DNA from: Chytridium lagenaria
Taxonomy: Eukaryota; Chytridiomycota; Chytridiomycetes; Chytridiales; Chytridiaceae
Assembly: GCA_025449115.1 (NCBI GenBank)
Contig: JAHLKC010000274.1
Coordinates: 1-22,500 of the forward strand
DNA: 22,500 nt
Direction: 5' to 3'
The position numbers were made by a program, and so were the translations under genes. Positions 1-10,020 of the stretch are shown in pieces. Under the pieces are notes generated by a model. It was not told where the DNA came from. It saw only the letters and a list, made by a program, of their open reading frames with translations, and did no database searches. Numbering within the stretch: the first letter of the stretch is position 1; each line of letters starts with the position of its first letter.

Positions 1-293
1 CAACGCCTGAGAGGTATCGTCAATCCAAAGATGCGATGGGACGTAACATAGGCTTGTCCTGAATCAAAGTCTTGCAGCCTTGTATTGCTGTAGATGGATG
101 GAAGGGATGTGGCCCAACACGAATGCAAAACATTAGACGATGCAATTGAACCCCGATGCAACCGAATTCAGATTTGGGATACACACCCGTCGTAAAGGCC
201 AACATCCTTCTGAACCAGTAGAATGGATTCTCCGATGACTAGAACAGGTCTCCGACCGGACGTCAGCTCTGTAGGGTCCCAGACATCACCCAT
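1..293 (-). CDS. VPS36: VPS36-like ESCRT-II subunit, N-terminal GLUE domain (partial)
   Basis: VPS36 is the ESCRT-II subunit that binds ubiquitin and phosphoinositide on endosomes through an N-terminal GLUE (split PH) domain. Exon 1 (293 to 187) starts MGDVWDPTELTSGRRP and continues with a strand pattern ending in LYDG. An intron with GTGTGT donor and CTACAG acceptor (186 to 88) is spliced so that YDG is completed and followed by a segment with FDSGQAYVTSHRI. This matches the start of VPS36 proteins, where a short tryptophan-containing leader, a YDG turn and an F-D-x-G-x-x-x-x-S-T-H-R stretch occur in that order. After HRIF the expected Trp and downstream frame are regained only if one base is added near 26-32, so there is one apparent frame slip. 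The rest of the gene lies beyond the left edge. The start was chosen as the first ATG in frame with the domain. Family assignment is by recognition, not by search. Confidence 0.82.
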
Positions 294-405
294 TCTCAAG
301 ATGGACGCTTTAATTTTTGCTGGGAGTTATTGAAGGGCAGCAACCAAAACAGTGCCATGATCGCTGCAGGAGGAACATGGCTGAGTTGAGTTTGATACAC
401 CCTTT
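294..405. promoter_or_regulatory. Divergent intergenic region between VPS36 and TMEM234 homologues
   Basis: About 112 bp separate the VPS36 start on the minus strand from the TMEM234 start on the plus strand, so the two genes probably share a bidirectional promoter. No clear TATA box or other recognisable element is visible. The exact TMEM234 start is uncertain, which would change the length of this region. Confidence 0.4.
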
Positions 406-1036
406 ATGCCTTCTGAATGGATGATCGACCATTGCATTTCTGACCCGATCAACTCCGTACCCGTTTACTATGCTGCTTCTCACTCAACTCTGGTAGACAA
501 TGCCGTCGGACTGCCTTTGGTGGCCCTGTGCTGGGGATCTACGAACCCTTTCATCAAAAGAGGGAGCCGAGGATTGCAACAGATCACCGATAAGCATATC
601 AACTCTCCCTGGTGGAAGCGGACGGCTGCAGAGTACTGGTTTCTGCTAACGCGATGGCAGGTAAGTTAAAAGGCACTCTTACCATGATAAACATTTGTTT
701 CCCTTAAAGTACGTCGTACCTCTAGCTATTAACCTCAGTGGATCAATGGTTTATTACTACACGCTAGGACAGTCTGGTTAGGAAAGAGCAGAGGTGTCAT
801 GATTAATACTTCAGCAGACTTATCGAACGCGGTGGTCGTGACCAATTCTGTGACGTTTGCGGTGACCCTGTTGACGGGATACGCGCTTGGTGAAGAGAAG
901 GAACTCAGTGCTCGTAAGTCCTATCGTTCTGCAGAAATTCCTACTGATGTCATTGACCTATTCAGGTTCCTTGTTTGGCATGTCTCTGGTTGGTATTGGA
1001 GTCGCTCTTTGTCTCTCTGCAAAGCAAGAATCTTGA
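406..1036 (+). CDS. TMEM234: TMEM234-family four-helix membrane protein
   Basis: Four exons fit with matching phases: 406-660, 710-776, 815-913 and 966-1036, giving 163 residues, about the length of animal TMEM234. Donors are GTAAGT (661), GTTAGG (777) and GTAAGT (914); acceptors are TTAAAG, CTTCAG and TTCAG. Motifs typical of the family are visible in order: ALCWGSTNPFIKRGS in helix 1, then a spacer, INLSGSMVYYYTLG in helix 2, SNAVVVTNSVTFAVTLLTG with ALGEE in helix 3, and a last helix GMSLVGIGVALCLSA close to the C-terminus. The family is related to the drug/metabolite transporter (EamA-like) fold; its molecular function is poorly known. The first 35 or so residues before the WGSTNP motif are longer than in animals, so the true start may be further downstream or an extra 5' intron may exist. 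No frame slip is needed in this gene. Confidence 0.87.
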
Positions 1037-1782
1037 GTACGCGTCATAAGCTCCCCCTTTTGTTTTGTTGTTACTTGGACGGATTATATGAAGATATGCG
1101 GTTGATAAAGGCTATCGCTTGAGACAAAGTGTGTTTAAAACACAAAACCTCCGAGCCAAAACTAGAAACACTGAGAACAGCGCTATGTTATTTATAATTA
1201 AAGGAAGATAGAACATAGTGATACTGCACATGTCGATGGTTTCGATGAGATCTTAGCTGAAGAAATGAGCTCGACATCGTCAAAAATAGTGCATCGTTAA
1301 CGTGAAACTCGGAGGGTTCACTTGCGCTACTCCGCGAGAGCGTCTCTTGTTCCGCATGGCTTTGTCCTCGATTGGGTCTGAACTATTGTTGCACAGCAAC
1401 AACCTTGGCAATTAGTTATCCGCTAAGGTGGAGAGCTCATCAGCGTGACTGGAGCAGTGAGAAGGAGCATTTCAGATAATTGCTTTATTGAATTCTTTCA
1501 GTATTTTTTTGGTAGTTGAAGAAGGGAGGCATAAGGAGAACATCATAATAAAAAAGTAAAGAAGGAGAAAACAAACAAACAAAAGGTCACAAAAGCTTAA
1601 AGAAATTCAAAGAAAGAAGAAACCATGTGGTTATTGATATGGGAAAACACTGGCAAACACTACGACAGGAGGCGATAACCTTCAAGAAGCTAAAAATAAA
1701 AAAAAATACAACTAACGTGTTAGCTTTTACGCAATCATAAATAAAGTCAAAGAAGAAATGCTCTATGCTCTAAAACAATGAA
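1037..1782. other. Intergenic, AT-rich, no gene seen
   Basis: This stretch lies between the convergent 3' ends of the TMEM234 gene and the minus-strand repeat gene. It holds A-rich and purine-rich runs (for example around 1545-1630 and 1690-1710) and stop codons in every frame at short intervals. I see no convincing exon, RNA gene or repeat. Confidence 0.6.
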
Positions 1783-4700
1783 TTAAAAGCTCACATCACT
1801 CATCTCATCAGCAGCAACAAGAATCTGTGCCGCAAACCAAGCAGTCGAGGTTCCAGGGTTATCCCTGTCGTGTCATACTGATACCAGGATCCTACCACCG
1901 TTTTTGCAGCCGATTTGAATTTATCCAGCTCCTCCTTTCGACGGGCCTCCTGGAAACAAAATGTAATCATTAGAATTTTTGGTACTTAACACCGGCCTAC
2001 CTTTATAAAGGGCAAAAATCCTGCAGCTGTAACCAGAGACTCAATATGAGTTGGTTATCTTCGTCAGGATTCTCGGAAGTCACTTCCAGCGCTGAAAGAA
2101 TATATCGAGAATATTATCGCTGCCAATGTCGGTGGTGTAAAAGAGTGAAGTGCCTAAGATATATGACGTTTAAAAACGTATGGTCGGATCTCCGAATTGG
2201 GGGGGGTTGGACGGACAACAAAGAAAGCTCTAAAATGTTGGCCTGAGACTGAGAGGACTTTATGTTAAACAATAAGGAGAAAAGATAAATTAAAGACGGA
2301 AATTACCTCAGGATTGAAAAAAAAGGACTTTTTTCGGCGCCCGCTTTCTTGTACGTGATATCCAGTTGATCAGCTTGTCGGGTGGTTAACCATGTTCTGT
2401 TTCGATAGTGAAGCGGCGAAGCCTCTCCTTTCCTTGTACACCAGCTCTGGCTTCTGACCGCGAGTATTCCTATCAACCTTCGGATCATATCTAAGCGGGG
2501 CGCGGGAACCGGACCCTTTGTTTGCTGCGGGAGACTGGCGTTTGTAAGCTTGAGCGCCGGCAACATTTTTCTATACATCACGTCAACTCGAAATAAGATT
2601 GATAGTAAAATATGAGAACATAGTTGTACCTTTTCTCTCCATGCCCGTTCCTTCCGCTCGTTTCTCTTCTACATAACATCCGAATTACCTCGTCGGATGT
2701 TGCAAAGGTGAAAGGACCCCTGCCGCGCTGATTACGTGAGTTACTCAATGAAGGGTGAAGAGAAGCTGTCTTATGGGAATACAAATCATCATAATTGGTC
2801 GGCCATTCGACGTCCACCGCTCGACTAGTCAAAGATGAAAGCACCATTCCTAGTTCTTCATTCTTACTCTCCGGAACCTTAACATCGGACTCCTGAACAC
2901 AAACGGGGGGCATGGTGACTAAGCAGCTCGCCGTCACTCTGGTAGTAGATTACAAGCCGCTGCTGAAGCAATGGGGAGCGGTGGGGTATATTCCGGCTTG
3001 TCCGGCTTTAACTCCTCAGGCTTCGGAATAAAATATCTAATCGTTGAGCCTCACTAGGGGACGAAGACCCTGTCAACACGGTCTCCAAAGCGTTAAGCCA
3101 CTGATTCCATAATCCATTCTGTTATAGTTTGGTACTGGCTTGGCGTTAATAATCACGGGCCCCATGGTATCCAAATCAGACTTGGAGCATCCGAAATCGT
3201 CTTTCGATAATTGCTGATCAGCGACGATAGGCTTTAGACATTCGGGTAATAATACTTCTACAACCTCCACTGCTTGCTTAATTTCCCCGACAAACGGCCT
3301 CCCCATCTCAGTAAGAGACAAAACCTCGAGTGACGACGTGGAAGCATCATCAGAAACCATCAAATTACCACCGCAAGACGCCTGACTCAAAACGATGGCC
3401 GCTTCTATAGGAAAAACCACCGTCGATCCAGCATCCAACGTTTTTCGCTCTCCCTCTGGAATAGTAAAACAACTACCACAAGCCTTTTCACTCAACTCGT
3501 CGGCCGCTTCCATAGGCGAAACCACCGTCAATCCAACATCCAGCATTTTTTGGCTCTCCCGTTAGAATAGCAAGACAACCACCGCAAGACTTTTCACTCA
3601 ACTCGTCGGCCGCTTCCACAGGAGAAACCACCGTCGACTCAACATCCAGCGTTTTTGGCTCTCCCGTTGAAGGCTCTGTAATAGCAACGCAACCACTACA
3701 AGACTTTGCACTCAACTCGTCGGCCGCTTCCACAGGAGAAACCACCGTCGACTCAACATCCAGCGTTTTTGGCTCTCCCGTTGAATGCTCTGGAATAGGA
3801 AAACAACCACCGCAAGACTTTTTACTCAACACGTTGGCCGTAGGAGAAACCACCGTCGATCGAATATCCAGCGTTTTTGGTTCTCCCCGTTAAAGGCTCT
3901 GTAATAGCAACGCAACCACTACAAGACTTTGCAATCAACTCGTCGGCCCGCTTCCATCGGATAAACCACTGTCGATCCAGCATCCAACGTTTTTAGCTCC
4001 CCCGTTGAAGGCTCTGTAATAGCAAGATAACCACCGCAAGCCTTTTCACTCAACACGTCGGCCGCCTCCACAGGAGAAATCACCGTCGATTCAACATCCA
4101 GCGCCTTTGGCTCCCCCGTTGAATACTCTACAATAGCAAGACAACCACCGCAAGACTTTTCACTCAACACGTCGGCCGTAGGAGAAACCACCGTCGACTC
4201 AACATCCAGAGTGTTTGGCGCCCCCGTTGAAGGCTCTGTAATAGCCAAACAGCCACCACAAGACCTTTCAGTCAACTCTTCGGCCGCCTCCATAGGAGAA
4301 ACCCACCGTCGACTCAACATCCAGCGTTTTTGGCTCTCCCGTTGAAGGCTCTGGAATAGCAAGACAAACACCGCAAGACTTTTCACTCAACTTTCGGCCG
4401 TAGGAGAAACCACCGTCGATCCAGCATCCAACGTTTTTGGCTCTCCCTTGGAATAGTAAAACAACCACCACAAGCTTTTCACTCAACTCTTCGGCCGCCG
4501 AAAACCACCGTCGATCCAACATCCAGCGTGTTTGGCTCTCCCGTTGAAGGCTCTGTAATAGCAACGCAACCACCGCAAGACTTTTCACTCAACTCTTCGG
4601 CCGCCTCCATAGGAGAAACCACTATCGATCCAGCATCCAGCATCTTTGGCTCCCCCGTTGAATGCTCTACAATAGCAAGACAACACCGCAAGACTTTGCG

Positions 4701-5042
4701 CTCAACTCGTCGGCCGCTTCCATGGGCGAAACCACCGTCGATTCAACATCCAGCGTCTTTGACTCTCCCGTTGAAGACTCCTGAATAGCAACACAACCAC
4801 CGCAAGACTTTTCACAACTCGTCGGCCGCTTCCATAGGAGAAACCACCGTCGACTCAACATCCAGCGTCTTTGGCTCCTCCGTTGAAGGCTCTGGAATAG
4901 GAAAACAGACCGTCAACCCCGACACCTCATCCATCAGCTCCTGTTTAGTCGCCTCCGAAGTCATATCTTCTTGCGTTACCTTGTTCAGGATACTTTGTCC
5001 GATTTCATTATCTATTTCGTCCAGTTCATTCAAACACACCAT
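1783..5042 (-). CDS. Unrecognised protein with a tandem 38-residue repeat domain; frame broken many times
   Basis: Reading starts at an ATG at 5042 (MVCLNELDEIDNEIGQS...), runs through an acidic leader, then through about 14 tandem repeats (to about 3370), then a unique C-terminal part ending at TAA 1783 with ...VAADEMSDVSF. Likely introns are about 2633-2570 (GTACAA donor), about 2307-2238 (GTAATT to CTCAG) and 2001-1952 (GTAGGC to TTCCAG); joining exons across the last gives FLPFIK followed by EARRKEELDK. Seven open segments in different frames are needed through the repeats, and about six more slips in the unique part (near 3119-3126, 3039-3044, 2935-2940, 2098-2104, 2043-2046, 1863-1865), each mended by one extra base. 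Because the segments between slips read like well-kept protein, sequencing error or recent decay both fit. I do not recognise the family. Downstream of CEP131 by 179 bp on the same strand. Confidence 0.5.
3370..4905 (-). repeat. Coding minisatellite, about 14 copies of a 114-bp unit
   Basis: The landmark CGGCCG/TGGCCG recurs near 3397, 3501, 3607, 3721, 3835, 3943, 4058, 4172, 4281, 4394, 4492, 4598, 4711 and 4822, giving spacings of 98-115 bp. The full unit is 114 bp, or 38 codons, read on the minus strand as STGEPKTLDVESTVVSP, then (V/M)EAADELSEKSCGGC, then (L/V/F)(A/P)I(T/P)EP. A variant unit lacks six bases and reads SPTADVLSEKSCGGC, staying in frame. Other units carry one- or two-base indels (for example near 3880, 3945, 4300, 4683 and 4813) or a shortened spacer (near 3560, 4395, 4450 and 4498) that throw the frame. 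Every unit keeps or nearly keeps a Cys-Gly-Gly-Cys core, so the array would present a regular series of CxxC motifs. Confidence 0.85.
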
Positions 5043-5220
5043 GGGTATGGATGGCTGTGATGAGGTGAAGTGTGGAAAATTGCGTTTTGAAAAAAAGGGT
5101 ATCGGAATAGACACCCCTACGCGTCTACGCGTCCACATTTTAATACTCATAAAAAAAGTAATTAATAAATTACAAGGTGAGCTACAAGTCACTCCAACCC
5201 CTCTTTCCTCAATCTCTCCA

Positions 5221-7916
5221 TCAGCATCCCAACTGCTGATTCCGTTGCGTCAGCTCGTCCGCCTGTCTCTTCAGCTTTCTACACTGCTCCTCCTTACTTG
5301 CCAACGCAACCCTCACTCTTTCCTCAACAAACTGCAACGAAGATTCCTACATACCCCGTATTAATCACAATTAACGGAAACAAGCTTTAAATTACCTTTT
5401 CGCGTATCGCCGCATCAAGTGAAGATTGACTTTCCCGTTTAACAAGCTCAACCTCCAAATGTAGTTTTGCAATTCTATCTTCAAGGTTCCTTATCTCTAC
5501 ATCTTTTTCCCTCATCTGATCCTCAAACTCATGTCCTGAAACCACTTTAACATCTGACGTTTACATCAGAAAAACTTACGTATTGTCCTCTGAAGCGTAG
5601 CCTCATCCACCTGTAATCTCGCCAAATCCGATCTTTGACTCTTCACCGTCATCTCCTTTGCCTCAATCTCATTCTTTAATTTGAGTAACTGTTTTTGGAG
5701 GTCACGTTTTTGATCTTCAGATTGAGAAAGGGTGGCTTGTGCGGATATGACTTTGTCCAGAGCGAGATTATGTTGGTCTTTCAACTAAAAAGAGGACCCC
5801 ACCGATTTTAATAATGCTCTATTATAAACAGAAACGAAATAAAGTACTTACTTGCTTCACTTCATCTGCAAACTCGCTTTTAAGACGTTCAATTTCTGCA
5901 CGGTAACGATGGGATATGTCGCTGGCGCTTGAATTCGTTTCGGCTTCCAGTCGCTCCACAATCATCTCCAACTCTGCATCTCGCTCCTTTAATAATTTTT
6001 CCCTCAACACCTTCTACAATCCCAAAAAGCAGCACACGTCAAACACATCAACCTTAAAGAAAGAAAAAATATAAAACGAGCAACACCACTTACATCTCTC
6101 TGCCTCATCTCCGCCTCAAACTTTTCCACCATCCTCCCCCATCCACTCCTCCCTCTCCATCCGTCCCTTCTCTCTAACCTCCTTCACCTCCCTCTCCCAC
6201 CTCCCCTTCATCTCCTCCATCTTCTCCCTCATCTCCCCTCGTTCCCTCCTCATCCCTTCCAAAACCTCCTCCATCTTCCTACGTCCCTCCTCCGCATCCC
6301 TCGCCCGTTCCCCTCGAAACTCCTCCCCAATCCTCGCCTTCTCCGCCTCAAACTCACTCATCATCTTTCGCTTCATGGCTTGGAACTCCATCTCGTCTCG
6401 CTCAAATTGCTTCTGGTATCGGAGTCGTGAGGTTTCGCGTTCTTCTTCGGCAGCTTTTTGTCGTTCAGAGGTGAGTCGGTCTCGCATTTGGGACTAGATG
6501 TTTTCAGGTTAACTTTATAATAACATGGTCGCCACTTACCATCTGCCGTTCATGCGCCTCCACCAACACACTTTTTTCCCGTGCGCTCTCCTCCCTTACC
6601 CTTTCCTCCATCTGTCTAATCTGTATCTTATGTTGCTACAAACAAAACCACATTAGACTTCCCTTAACAAACCTCTTCCCCTAAAAAACAACCACAACTC
6701 ACTGCAATCATCCGTTGAATCTCCGGCTCCAATCCTTTCACCGTCTGCTCCTTTATCGCTTTTGTTCGTTCCGTGATCCATTTATCCCGTTTCACTTTCT
6801 CAGCCGCCATCCACATCTCCCTCTGTTGCTTTAAATCCCTTGCATGATGTTCCTCCAACGTCCTCAACTTTTAAGTTTAAACATTCATATATGCCATTGT
6901 TTTGTTACCTTTCCCTTAAACCCCTTCTCCATCCCCTTCACTTCATCCCCAAGCGTCTCACACCGTTTCGTCAATTCCTCCTTCTCCCCCATCAATTTAT
7001 CAATAAATCCAAGATGTCGTTTAATCGCATTCTCATACTCCTTTTTCTGATTCGACAGTTTCGATTTCATCTCTTTCTTGCTAAAAAAAACCCCCGCCTT
7101 CATCAGATATTATCGATATGTTTAATGGCACTTACAGTTGTGTGTCAGTTTCCGTAAGCGCCTCTCGTGATTTTTTGAGCTCAGAACGGAGCGCAAGGAT
7201 CGTGCTGCTTTTTTCTTCGATTTCGAGCTGCTGGGAGGTGATTTTGGATTTGGACGGTGTCAAACACTGCGGCTGGGAAAAAGGGAGGGGAGGAGTTAGC
7301 ACTAGATGAATTGCTGGTTTTTCAGGGGGAGGGGGAGTCGTACCTGATGATTCGGATGATATGGGTGTGGAGACGTGTGAGAGGGTCTTTAAAGCTGTTA
7401 ACGCATAAATCACAACAAAAGGTGCTTACTTTTGTTCTTCTACTTCTTCGTTGGCGTCTTTGAGTAGTGATAGGATACGATCGACCTGTTGGGAGGTGGC
7501 GTCGACGGTGCGATCAGCGGTACCAGATGCAGCGTCATCCTTTGCATCCAACTTCAAAGCCTCCTTTTTCGTCGTGGGATGATAACGGGTAGTTGAAAAC
7601 GGCTTTTGCTTGGTATCGCTGCTTGTATGGGGTCAATAAGTGTTTGCATACGGGTATCCTTACGTTTCTTCAGCCGCAACAGCGATACATGTATCTATCG
7701 TATCCGTACTGGAAATGCATGAACATGCTTTTCAACGGTCATTCCCACTATACCTTGTTTCTTCGTTGACGGGTATCCAAGAACTTTTAAACTCTGTCAA
7801 GGCTTCCTGATGGTGTTAAAGTGGATTAGGATTATTGTGGGTACCTTTTGTAGTGAGTTGATGAGGGAGCTGCGTTTGTGTGGGGTTGCATTGAAGCCTT
7901 GCGATGCTTGTTGCAT
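5221..7916 (-). CDS. CEP131: CEP131/AZI1-like ciliary and centriolar-satellite coiled-coil protein
   Basis: CEP131 (AZI1, fly Dila) sits at centriolar satellites and the ciliary base and is needed for cilium or flagellum formation. Thirteen exons fit: 7845-7916, 7754-7806, 7664-7708, 7430-7621, 7136-about 7272, 6909-7080, 6703-6867, 6540-6635, 6094-6493, 5852-6013, 5580-5784, 5396-5535 and 5221-5346, about 650 residues. Family landmarks appear in the right order: KEYENAIKRHLGFIDKLMGEK, then KRDKWITERTKAIKEQTVKG followed by LEPEIQRMIA, then the long Glu/Arg coiled coil, then RDAELEMIVERLEAE, then a C-terminal coil ending in a repeat of charged heptads. The N-terminal third of the animal protein is mostly missing. 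Exon 9 is 400 nt and needs one base fewer in the C5 run at 6136-6140; the exon 4/5 junction also looks one base short. Other phases match exactly. Confidence 0.9.
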
Positions 7917-8161
7917 TTTTTGTTGCGAGTGATAGGACTTGTCAGCACAACACAAACAAAAATGTCAACAAACCCATCATATTCATCCCCTATGTAAATA
8001 CTTAATCATCTTCTTTGAACCGAATGTCGGATATTCTCTGCGATGAAAAGAAATGCTATCAAAAAGTGTACAACGCTGAAATATCTCTTCAAACAGCACA
8101 TCGATATTTTTCATTTACAATCCCGAATATCTACAAAACACATTCAAATTCCTTAGAACAT

Positions 8162-8560
8162 TCACAAGGTTTGATAATGAGTGTACTGACGGTATTGAGG
8201 TCGGTCCTTCAATAGAGTATTGAGGATGCCAACCAGAACGATTGGTGCCCCTCTGGCTTCTTGTTCTTTTGAATCCATAGAGTCATCAGGAGAGGAGTCT
8301 CCAGCTTTACCAAGGTTAATACGAGAGCGAGGGTGGCGAGACGACGATGCAAGTGAGCAAATTCTGTATAATCATCACAAATATGAGCACCATGATGATA
8401 AGAGCTTGAAGGAGTCGTCAGGGCTTCTTTACAGCGGGTGCTTTCTTTTGAGGAGCAAGGTGCCAACAATAATTTAGCCATTGGCGGGCTGCGGATCCAG
8501 AGAGGAGCCTCGACTGCTGACTGATGGTAGCTCAAGGATCAAATACGGTGATGCCGGCAT
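8162..8560 (-). CDS. Possible small two-exon gene with an in-frame stop
   Basis: From an ATG at 8560 a frame reads MPASPYLILELPSVSSRG and onward to 8433, where a GTAAAG donor pairs with a TTATACAG acceptor at 8364 (69-nt intron). The phase matches, and the second exon reads through an acidic stretch (KAGDSSPDDSMDSKEQEARG) to a TGA at 8162. A TAA at 8474-8476 interrupts exon 1 just before a hydrophobic stretch (IIVGTLLL). I do not recognise the product. A competing open frame of 86 codons runs on the opposite strand (8220-8477) and another on this strand (8209-8535), so the choice is weak. Confidence 0.28.
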
Positions 8561-8990
8561 ATTGTAGCTGGCGGTGCATTGGCTCTCGTTAAGCGATAAG
8601 GCTCGGACATTTTCAAGGATGCAAGCTCCAGTGAGTTTATAGCGCTTCTTTTAAATTAATCTTCCGCCATATTTCTTTAGTAGTTATCACGATTCCATCC
8701 TTAATCCTTAGTCGTTTCCTTTTTTCACCCCAGTTTAACTGTTGTTGCTGTATGAGGACACTGGGGATGAGGTATGCAGGCGAATGTTGGAAAGCTGAGA
8801 CGTCCTTCCTTCCTTAGTTGAGCGAGACAACCACACGTTTCAACAACAGTTTATCCGACGACTACTTGAATACTAAGGATCCCAGCATGCCTTTATTCCC
8901 TAGATAAACTCTTTCCAAACACAATCCGACCTCTCACCCTGTGAAAGCATCTCGTAAAGTCAAAATCGCGTAAATGCGCTATAACTTAAG

Positions 8991-9004
8991 AAGACACGTG
9001 TCTT
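8991..9004. promoter_or_regulatory. Perfect palindrome with CACGTG (E-box) core
   Basis: The sequence AAGACACGTGTCTT is its own reverse complement over 14 bases. CACGTG is the classic site for bHLH factors. It lies 1 kb upstream of the STRA6-like start and about 0.4 kb from the doubtful small gene, so the target is unknown and binding is only a guess. Confidence 0.3.
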
Positions 9005-9326
9005 ACAGCCCAGAGTAAAAATAAACTCGTCAATGCGTTACAGGGGTAATAATAATAGAATAGAAATGAAAAGACAAGAAGGCGCACCACGAATACAAAC
9101 GCGTGAAACATAAGGGACTGAAGCTACCGCGGCGCGCTCCCTCAGAAAAAAGGTGACAACTTACCAAACGTGTCTCGTTTCCAACACATCTTTACGCGTC
9201 CCACGTCTAGACCCGCGCCTAGTACCACAAAGGGCGTATATGTGATTACTTTGTTATCTTGTTTTGATGAAAATCATATTTACTCATATAGACTTGGTCA
9301 CTTATATAAACTTCATACGATTTTGC

Positions 9327-9399
9327 TAAAAATCCCATCCCACCGTTAATCGCTTCAGATTACGTTAAAATCCCATCCCACTGTCACTTCGCTCCAGAT
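9327..9399. repeat. Imperfect tandem direct repeat, two copies of about 36 bp
   Basis: Two adjacent units share AAAATCCCATCCCAC, then diverge slightly, then share CGCT(T/C)CAGATT. The copies lie at about 9327-9361 and 9365-9399. They could be paired regulatory sites or a simple duplication. Confidence 0.6.
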
Positions 9400-10020
9400 T
9401 CTAGTCTGGCTTGTAGAATAAAAGTGTTTTGCGCAATGGCGTAAGAATGTTGTGATTGTCAACTGCAATGTAACCTACTTCTTGGCTTATACAAATTAGT
9501 ATCCGAGATGGCTTGAAGATTAACACGATTAAATAAATAAATAATTAAATTACAATAGTGATTCTGGAGGGCTTGTCAGTCCACTATAAATAATAATATT
9601 ATTGATGTTGACAATCTCAATGGCCCCACCTGCATGGCTTTAACCTCCATTAAAAACGATTGAATTAAGGTTTTTTTTCCTATTGACATTAACTTGACAA
9701 TTTCTTTTCTTATTCATTTTTGAGTGTCTTTTTTAGAGTTGTATTTTGTTTGTGGTTTTGTGTAACTATCACCAACTTGTGCTGCTTGTGTTCGATAAAA
9801 TTTACTTATTACATACTATTTCCTTATTCCCTCCTTTCTTATTATTCCTTGCTGTTTAGTTGTACTGGGGGTTTCTTTTGTGTGGGAAAGAGTCCGTCTC
9901 CAAGGAGTCCGTCATCTTCTCTATCCTTCGCGTTCATCAACACATCCCTTCACATACAACTACACAGGACTCTTTTAACGTCATTCCATCCTAATCCTTG
10001 GGCCTGTATTCCACTTCGAT

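Larger units (their letters stand above)
8561..10020. other. Intergenic and presumed STRA6 upstream region
   Basis: No convincing gene was found in this 1.4-kb stretch. It holds a perfect 14-bp palindrome with a CACGTG core (8991-9004), a short imperfect direct repeat (9327-9399), a TATATAA-like sequence near 9304, AT-rich runs around 9530-9600, and a T-rich, pyrimidine-rich leader (9670-10010) of the type seen before fungal start codons. A 146-codon open frame from 9720 is low-complexity in character and overlaps the STRA6 start; I treat it as non-coding. Confidence 0.5.

Noticed and set aside
4528..4788. 86-codon open frame on the plus strand inside the repeat array
   Set aside because: It is the antisense shadow of the minus-strand repeats, which carry the consistent 38-residue unit.
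3370..4905. CRISPR-like array because of regular repeats
   Set aside because: There are no unique spacers; units are contiguous, coding, and vary by small indels.
4981..5364. 127-codon plus-strand open frame
   Set aside because: It spans the antisense of the repeat-gene start, the intergenic gap and the CEP131 3' exon; composition is low-complexity Leu/Ser.
6840..7157. Plus-strand open frames of 68 and 105 codons
   Set aside because: Antisense of CEP131 exons 6 and 7, which carry family signatures.
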